Shown piece by piece: positions 14,624 through 18,659 of a stretch of DNA of 18,659 bases. Each line of letters starts with the position of its first letter. Position 1 is the stretch's first letter. Source of the stretch: Thermoplasmata archaeon (GTDB lineage Archaea > Thermoplasmatota > Thermoplasmata > Halarchaeoplasmatales > Halarchaeoplasmataceae); contig JAFDTZ010000037.1 in assembly GCA_019594305.1 (NCBI GenBank), forward strand, positions 1-18,659, read 5' to 3'. Under the pieces are notes generated by a model. It worked only from the letters and a program-made list of their open reading frames with translations. It made no database searches and was not told the DNA's origin. The position numbers and the translations under genes are program-made.

Positions 14624-16252
14624 TTATCCTATATGCTTAAGGTCGATCTCAAAAGCCGAGCACGGATGCTCGAATTCGAAATTAGAGATCGCTTGAGGGT
14701 GAACCTCTCCGAAAAAGCCAAATTCATCTTCACCTATCAGTAAAGAAGCACACCTACCAGTGATGAAACTGTTATGTTTTTTAGGTTCTATCACATATCT
14801 TATGCCCATGGCTTTCATCAGTCCCTCCATCATGGATTTCATCTCCGTAAAGCTTGCTTCGGAATGACAGGCTACTCCGGCGGTCTTGGTGTATTGTTCT
14901 CCGTTCACTACGACATCCCCTATCTCGAAGAATTTTTGGGGAAGAGGTTTGTTTCTGTTGTTTTTTAGGTTGATAAGTAGTGAAGGAAGTAACCAAGTAC
15001 GTAAACAGCATTGCTCTTCGCTTACCGGATTCTCAAGGACGGCGTAATCTTCATCCGGTTCAAGGCCCATGTCATGGTATTCTCTGTCCGGGTTGCTCAG
15101 GGGGTAGTTCATAACTTCGTTATATCCATATCCCACAAGCAGTTCGGCCAGTGCGCCCTCTAGTTCCTTTTTCTGCAAACCCTTTCCGATCGTTACCTTG
15201 CAAGGCATCGTCCCAAGGAACTGTTGGTAATCCAAGCCTATGGCTAGGTCCTCCATTATATCCCACGGATGAAGTATGTCATGTCTGTAGGCAGGGTAGA
15301 GTAAAATCGCTTTGTCACCGGATATATTTTGAACGGAGTATCCCATACGTTCTAGGGCATCGGAGGCCTTAGGACCATCTAAGGGGATGCCGAGTAATGA
15401 ACGGGCTTCTTCCAGGTCTAGTTCTATTTTATTCGGGGACATATCCGGAAATATTTTTTCTCTACCTCCGTAAGATACCTTTGTAGAGTATATATCCGCA
15501 CCCCTATCTGCCAGCATCGAACAGAGTATATTAAGGGTATTAAATAGGGCGCTTTCGTCGGTTCCGGTCATATCTATGAATAATGTGTTGGTTTGCGGTG
15601 TTACTTGAGTGAGTATCCCGTTGATGATAGGTGGGAAGGAAAGTACGTTATCTTTCGAGTCCAGTATTACAGGGTATCTTGCTTTTCCCTTCAAAATATG
15701 TGCATAATCCTTACCTTTTTCGTGTTTCTCAAGTATATCTTCAAGGGTCATCTCATGTGTTTTTTGTAAAGGAACGAAGGACAATTCGTCCGGTTTCACA
15801 GCCTTATAGGTAAAGGGCGGTTCAATATCCGCAAAGTCATGGATGCCGATGGCTACCTTTCGTCGGTTTCGGCCGAGGGTAAGGTGTAGTTTTTCCTGGA
15901 TATCCATCAATGATTTAAGGAATTCTTCGGTTAATTCAACGTTCTTGATCAAAGCGGTGACTATGAAAGGTCTTACGTCTTGAACGCTGAGTTCTACCTC
16001 AGTCACTATCTCCGAAGGTACTACGGTGTATTCCGGTAAACCTTTTTCTATATTAAGAAAACTTTTCACGGCTCTCCCGATCCCCTCCGGAGAAAGCATA
16101 TCGCACCGGTCGGGAAATATCTCCAGTTCCCATTTTTCATTATCCTTATGGCCCATGTCTACTCCGAGTTTAGGTAGTACGGAAAGCAATTCTTTCTCGT
16201 CTGTTTTACTGAATCTTATCAGTTCCGAGGGATTTACTGAAACTACGGGCAT
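14624..16252 (-). CDS. pheT: Phenylalanine-tRNA ligase beta subunit (archaeal type)
   Basis: The 542-residue length and content match archaeal PheT. The B3/4 editing-region sequence includes VAIGIHDFADIEPPFTYKAV and FPPIINGILTQVTPQTNTLF. The B5 domain follows, with IELDLEEARSLLGI and YRHDILHPWDIMEDLAIG. The catalytic-like core module includes YGYNEVMNYPLSNPD, ENPVSEEQCCLRTWLLPSLL and KFFEIGDVV. It forms the alpha2beta2 enzyme with PheS, charging tRNA-Phe, and edits mischarged tyrosine. PheS is not adjacent, unlike many organisms where pheST are together. A TATA box sits 27 nt before the ATG with no Shine-Dalgarno, suggesting leaderless transcription. The geranylgeranyl reductase-family gene follows. 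Confidence 0.95.
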   Translation of the reverse strand: MPVVSVNPSELIRFSKTDEKELLSVLPKLGVDMGHKDNEKWELEIFPDRCDMLSPEGIGRAVKSFLNIEKGLPEYTVVPSEIVTEVELSVQDVRPFIVTALIKNVELTEEFLKSLMDIQEKLHLTLGRNRRKVAIGIHDFADIEPPFTYKAVKPDELSFVPLQKTHEMTLEDILEKHEKGKDYAHILKGKARYPVILDSKDNVLSFPPIINGILTQVTPQTNTLFIDMTGTDESALFNTLNILCSMLADRGADIYSTKVSYGGREKIFPDMSPNKIELDLEEARSLLGIPLDGPKASDALERMGYSVQNISGDKAILLYPAYRHDILHPWDIMEDLAIGLDYQQFLGTMPCKVTIGKGLQKKELEGALAELLVGYGYNEVMNYPLSNPDREYHDMGLEPDEDYAVLENPVSEEQCCLRTWLLPSLLINLKNNRNKPLPQKFFEIGDVVVNGEQYTKTAGVACHSEASFTEMKSMMEGLMKAMGIRYVIEPKKHNSFITGRCASLLIGEDEFGFFGEVHPQAISNFEFEHPCSAFEIDLKHIG

Positions 16253-16274
16253 GTATCATAGATAAATATTGTAG

Positions 16275-16284
16275 GTATATGTGT
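16275..16284 (-). promoter_or_regulatory. TATA box of pheT
   Basis: CACATATACC on the minus strand is centred about 27 nt before the pheT ATG at 16252, so the transcript is expected to begin at the start codon. A second AT-rich stretch (16261-16270) is too close to the ATG to serve. Confidence 0.5.
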
Positions 16285-16315
16285 TTTTGCATTAAGAGGT
16301 ACGCCGAGCGGTAGA

Positions 16316-16326
16316 TTGATATATCG
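16316..16326 (+). promoter_or_regulatory. TATA box of scpB
   Basis: TTGATATATCG is centred 27 nt before ATG 16348, the expected distance for a leaderless mRNA. The stretch between box and ATG has a loose inverted repeat (GTGTTA / TAACGACAC) but no ribosome site. Confidence 0.55.
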
Positions 16327-16347
16327 TGTTATGTTTTAACGACACAT

Positions 16348-16890
16348 ATGAACGCTAACAATCACGACGATGAGAATAACGGGGAATACCAAGAGGAGTC
16401 CGTCGAAGCCGTCGAGTCAGCCCTTTTTTCTTCCGGTCGCCCCCTCACCGTTCCGGAGTTAGAGGAGGTTACCGGTATAGGTCGAAGCGAGGTCAGAAGG
16501 GCGATGAAGAAACTAATGAGTATGTACAGGAGTCGTCGTACCGCAATAGAGATAAAGAAGGTGGGCCGCAATTATTCAATGCAGTTAAAACATGAGTACA
16601 AACACTTCGTACTACCGGTGATGGAGGAAGATATAGATAGTGACCTTCTTAAAACAGCTGCCTTGATAGCATATTATCAACCGGTGAAGCAAAGTGAACT
16701 AAGGAAAAGACTGGGTGATAAGGTTTACGAACATATTAACGAATTAAAGGATAAAGGATTGATACAGTTGGAGAAGGCGGGGAGAACATATTCCATTAGG
16801 ACCAGCCCTAAATTCCAGGAATATTTCGGGTTGGAAGCCGGGGACAGGGAAGAGTTGAAAAGACTGCTAAACGAAAAAGCTAGGAACTGA
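16348..16890 (+). CDS. scpB: SMC-ScpB family chromosome-segregation protein
   Basis: A 180-residue protein with ScpB's two winged-helix domains. The first begins VEAVESALFSSGRPLTVPEL and includes IKKVGRNYSMQLKHEYKHFV; the second begins LLKTAALIAYYQPVKQSELR and ends RTSPKFQEYFGL, the usual ScpB tail. ScpB dimers bind the ScpA kleisin of the SMC complex that compacts and separates chromosomes. The N-terminal 15 residues are an acidic, Asn-rich extension. Neither ScpA nor SMC is in the window, and the gene stands alone between pheT (divergent) and trmJ (convergent, stops 9 bp apart). Leaderless by promoter spacing. The identification is confident; partner genes would be elsewhere. Confidence 0.9.
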   Translation: MNANNHDDENNGEYQEESVEAVESALFSSGRPLTVPELEEVTGIGRSEVRRAMKKLMSMYRSRRTAIEIKKVGRNYSMQLKHEYKHFVLPVMEEDIDSDLLKTAALIAYYQPVKQSELRKRLGDKVYEHINELKDKGLIQLEKAGRTYSIRTSPKFQEYFGLEAGDREELKRLLNEKARN

Positions 16891-16899
16891 AACAATATA

Positions 16900-17604
16900 T
16901 CATATCAGCCTTTCTTCTATGTGGGATAATACACCCATCAAACGGTGGTATTCATTACTTTTTAACTTAGCTCTACCGAGTATCCTCCTGAACATGATTT
17001 CACTTCTTTCTTTTTTGTGCTCGGGGTATTTTGCGAGTATCAATATATTCGCGAACATATCAAATAATCTTTCTTTGTTCTCGCTGAACAATGATCCGGT
17101 AGTCTCCCCTTCATCGGAAGTATTTGTACCTTTGTATAACTCGTATAGGATTACAGATACCGCATGAGATAGGTTCATTATCGGATAGTCGTCCGATGTA
17201 GGTATGGTGATGAGTCTGTCGCAAGATCTCAACTCTTCATTCTTCAAACCGATATCCTCCCTGCCGAAAAGAAGCGCTACTCTGCCGTTGTAATCCAATA
17301 TGTCTGACGCAAAGTACTCCGGATCTTCGGAATGTCTAAGAAAATGTTTTTCCTTGACGGTACCTATGCCCGAGGTGCCTACCACCATGTCGTGATGGTT
17401 CAATGCTTCCTTTAGTGTATAATAAATTTTAGCGTCAAGAAGTATATCCGATGCGTGCATCGAGCGCGCCAGGGCATCGTCGTCTATATCGGGTGGCTCA
17501 ACAAGTATCAAATCACGTAAGCCAAAGTTTTTCATTACCCTAGCCACCGCTCCTATGTTACCCGTGTATTTTGTACCTATAAGTACGACTGAGAATTTGG
17601 CCAT
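16900..17604 (-). CDS. trmJ: tRNA 2'-O-methyltransferase TrmJ (SPOUT family)
   Basis: A SPOUT (TrmH-like) RNA methyltransferase of 234 residues. Motif 1 is GTKYTGNIGAVARVMKNFG, motif 2 LLFGREDIGL and motif 3 IPTSDDYPIMNLSHAVSVIL, forming the trefoil-knot SAM site. The C-terminal MFRRILGRAKLKSNEYHRL helix is typical of TrmJ, which methylates the ribose at position 32 of tRNA. An upstream in-frame TTG (17622) would add MPPVIP, but ATG 17604 begins at the family start (MAKFSVVLIG), and a TATA box lies 26 nt upstream. Convergent with scpB. Some SpoU-family members target rRNA, so the exact position is inferred. Confidence 0.9.
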   Translation of the reverse strand: MAKFSVVLIGTKYTGNIGAVARVMKNFGLRDLILVEPPDIDDDALARSMHASDILLDAKIYYTLKEALNHHDMVVGTSGIGTVKEKHFLRHSEDPEYFASDILDYNGRVALLFGREDIGLKNEELRSCDRLITIPTSDDYPIMNLSHAVSVILYELYKGTNTSDEGETTGSLFSENKERLFDMFANILILAKYPEHKKERSEIMFRRILGRAKLKSNEYHRLMGVLSHIEERLI

Positions 17605-17624
17605 GGGTATAACAGGAGGCAACC

Positions 17625-17634
17625 GTTATTAAAA
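17625..17634 (-). promoter_or_regulatory. TATA box of trmJ
   Basis: TTTTAATAAC on the minus strand, centred 26 nt before ATG 17604, supports a leaderless start there rather than at TTG 17622. Confidence 0.5.
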
Positions 17635-17645
17635 CAATTGGGAGG

Positions 17646-18377
17646 TCATAGATTCGCTATGCCTGTTATATCCGGATACATCGGGAATATATACGTCTCC
17701 TCTCTGGAGCCTGCTAGGATCCGTTGACCACCCTCGTACAGTAAAAATTGAAATCCATATGCTCTCATCATGGGTATGGGTGATAGATATGTATATGTAA
17801 CCGCGTAACGACCCCTATCTAGTTGATATACCGCGAGTCGTCCGGGAATCTTTGTTAAATTATCAAAATCGATCACTTCGTCAAGTACGTCGAACATCCA
17901 AAAATCGCGCCTTTCCTCCATCTCGTTGATGATCTCATCCGTATTGTATGACGGTCCCAATGTATTTACGACAGGGTCACTTATGATAGGGTTGATAATC
18001 GTCCCGCCCCTTATTTCGCTCCTAAGATTGTTTTCTGCAATCAAAGAAGTTGAGAGACCCCAAAGAGGTAGGGATATGATCAAAAGAACTATGAATGCTA
18101 TCTTTATGTGTTTTAGGTCTAGCATTCTATTAGACGAAGAATTATCGTCTGTTTTAAAAGGCCATTTATCTCCTTTAATGAAACTAATTCCTCTTTCTTT
18201 ATCCCAAAGACGCCATATACCATATATGATCCCAAGTGGGACTATAAAGTAGTAAAATATGAACGTGCCCAAGATAAATATCGAGCTTACATCGTCTTCC
18301 ATAATATAAGGAAATGTTGCCGGTGGGTTTATATAATTTTCGTATTCTGCATATTCGAATAAGACAAAACCCCCCAT
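17646..18377 (-). CDS. Two-helix membrane protein, unrecognised
   Basis: A protein of 243 residues (from ATG 18377) that I do not recognise. A hydrophobic helix, IFILGTFIFYYFIVPLGIIYGI (about 32-53), is followed by a cytoplasmic-looking basic and acidic stretch, then a second helix, IAFIVLLIISLPLWGL (about 93-108). The rest (about 113-243) is a soluble domain rich in Asp, Arg and Tyr, with DFWMFDVLDEVIDFDNLTKI and RYAVTYTYLSPIPMM. Longer in-frame starts exist (ATG 18428, TTG 18437), but those would overlap the divergent secreted-protein gene, so I chose 18377; AT-rich CTTTTAAAGC about 32 nt upstream could be its promoter. The region is visibly more AT-rich than the left half of the window. 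It is divergent from a probable transporter protein and may belong with it. Confidence 0.6.
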   Translation of the reverse strand: MGGFVLFEYAEYENYINPPATFPYIMEDDVSSIFILGTFIFYYFIVPLGIIYGIWRLWDKERGISFIKGDKWPFKTDDNSSSNRMLDLKHIKIAFIVLLIISLPLWGLSTSLIAENNLRSEIRGGTIINPIISDPVVNTLGPSYNTDEIINEMEERRDFWMFDVLDEVIDFDNLTKIPGRLAVYQLDRGRYAVTYTYLSPIPMMRAYGFQFLLYEGGQRILAGSREETYIFPMYPDITGIANL

Positions 18378-18381
18378 AAAC

Positions 18382-18417
18382 TTTAAATACGATTTAGTTT
18401 CTTGCTTTAAAAGAGGT
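18382..18417 (+). promoter_or_regulatory. Promoter and ribosome site of the secreted-protein gene
   Basis: CTTTAAATAC (18382-18391) is centred about 40 nt before ATG 18427. The predicted leader of about 13 nt contains GAGGT (18413-18417), 9 nt before the ATG. Another short-leader gene with a Shine-Dalgarno. Confidence 0.5.
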
Positions 18418-18426
18418 AGAATAACC

Positions 18427-18659
18427 ATGAAATGCAAAAAGATATTGGGCCTGCTTATGGTTGCTGTACTAGTCAGCAGCTTATTTGCAGTCTTTGGAAA
18501 CAGTCCAGCCTCAGCAACGGACGAATACGTCCAAAAGATTAGGCTGGAAGTGAGAATGGATCAATCGGTCGGTGTCGGAGATACCGCAACCGGCGTACTG
18601 GATGCTTTCCTCCAAGCAGTGGAGGGCCCCATCTATGATGGGATCAGCGCAGAGTGGAA
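18427..18659 (+). CDS. Secreted protein, probable ABC transporter solute-binding protein (3' end outside window)
   Basis: The frame is open from ATG 18427 to the right edge, 77 full codons. It begins MKCKKILGLLMVAVLVSSLF, a basic start and hydrophobic core, then an AxA-like cleavage region at SPASATDEY, so it is a secreted or anchored protein. Mature residues run IRLEVRMDQSVGVGDTATG then DAFLQAVEGPIYDGISAEW. That pattern recalls family 5 peptide-type solute-binding proteins of archaea, but only the first part is visible and the assignment is tentative. It is divergent from the two-helix membrane gene. A GAGGT site precedes the ATG. Confidence 0.6.
   Translation, partial: MKCKKILGLLMVAVLVSSLFAVFGNSPASATDEYVQKIRLEVRMDQSVGVGDTATGVLDAFLQAVEGPIYDGISAEW

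Noticed and set aside
16321..16347. Operator palindrome before scpB
   Set aside because: The GTGTTA / TAACGACAC repeat is imperfect and sits between TATA box and start; not convincing.
17620..17622. TTG start for trmJ
   Set aside because: ATG 17604 fits both the family start and the TATA distance.
18426..18437. Longer starts (ATG 18428, TTG 18437) for the two-helix membrane protein
   Set aside because: They would overlap the divergent secreted-protein gene; 18377 avoids this, though the choice is not certain.
1..18659. tRNA, rRNA, CRISPR array, insertion sequence or prophage
   Set aside because: I saw no cloverleaf-like intergenic sequence, spaced repeats, transposase or integrase; nearly all bases are in housekeeping-type genes.

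Overview
The window looks like a compact archaeal chromosome segment. The evidence is archaeal-type PheT, the archaeal riboflavin reductase ArfC, a Taw2-like wyosine-pathway enzyme, TrmJ, a geranylgeranyl reductase-family flavoprotein, archaeal TATA boxes, and many genes with a TATA box about 24-27 nt before the start codon and no Shine-Dalgarno (leaderless). With an ScpB homologue and a peptide-type transporter protein, a Thermoplasmatota relative is my best guess; the phylum is inferred, not shown. Coding density is very high: no gap between genes reaches 300 bases, and I see no tRNA, rRNA, CRISPR array, insertion sequence or integrase.

Layout. 1-2081 (+): a U32-like protein cut by the left edge, then a class I/II aminotransferase 14 nt downstream, probably one transcript. 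2155-5702 (+): a small AbrB-type protein translationally coupled (TGATG) to a large RND/MMPL exporter with an unusually big first ectodomain. 7803-5709 (-): rtcA, arfC and a Mut7-C RNase-domain protein, packed as one operon. 7893-9518 (+): a MEMO/AmrB protein and a winged-helix regulator. 11616-9524 (-): a zinc-ribbon, polyproline membrane protein, then the AmmeMemoRadiSam radical SAM enzyme. 12664-11666 (-) Taw2-like and 12728-13528 (+) a membrane-anchored surface protein diverge from one TATA element. 16252-13448 (-): pheT then a geranylgeranyl reductase-family flavoprotein whose 3' end overlaps the surface-protein gene by 81 bp. 16348-16890 (+): scpB. 17604-16900 (-): trmJ. 18377-17646 (-): an unrecognised two-helix membrane protein, divergent from a secreted protein, probably a transporter solute-binding protein, cut by the right edge (18427 onward).

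The gene set is mostly housekeeping: RNA processing and tRNA modification (rtcA, Mut7-C, taw2, trmJ, pheT), cofactor and lipid metabolism (arfC, GGR), chromosome organisation (scpB), amino acid and peptide use (aminotransferase, U32-like, SBP), and cell-surface or efflux functions. The parts most worth a second look are the AmrB / winged-helix / AmrS neighbourhood, the RtcA-ArfC-Mut7-C operon, the enlarged RND exporter with its coupled AbrB protein, and the consistent split between leaderless genes and short-leader genes with a GGTGA-type ribosome site.
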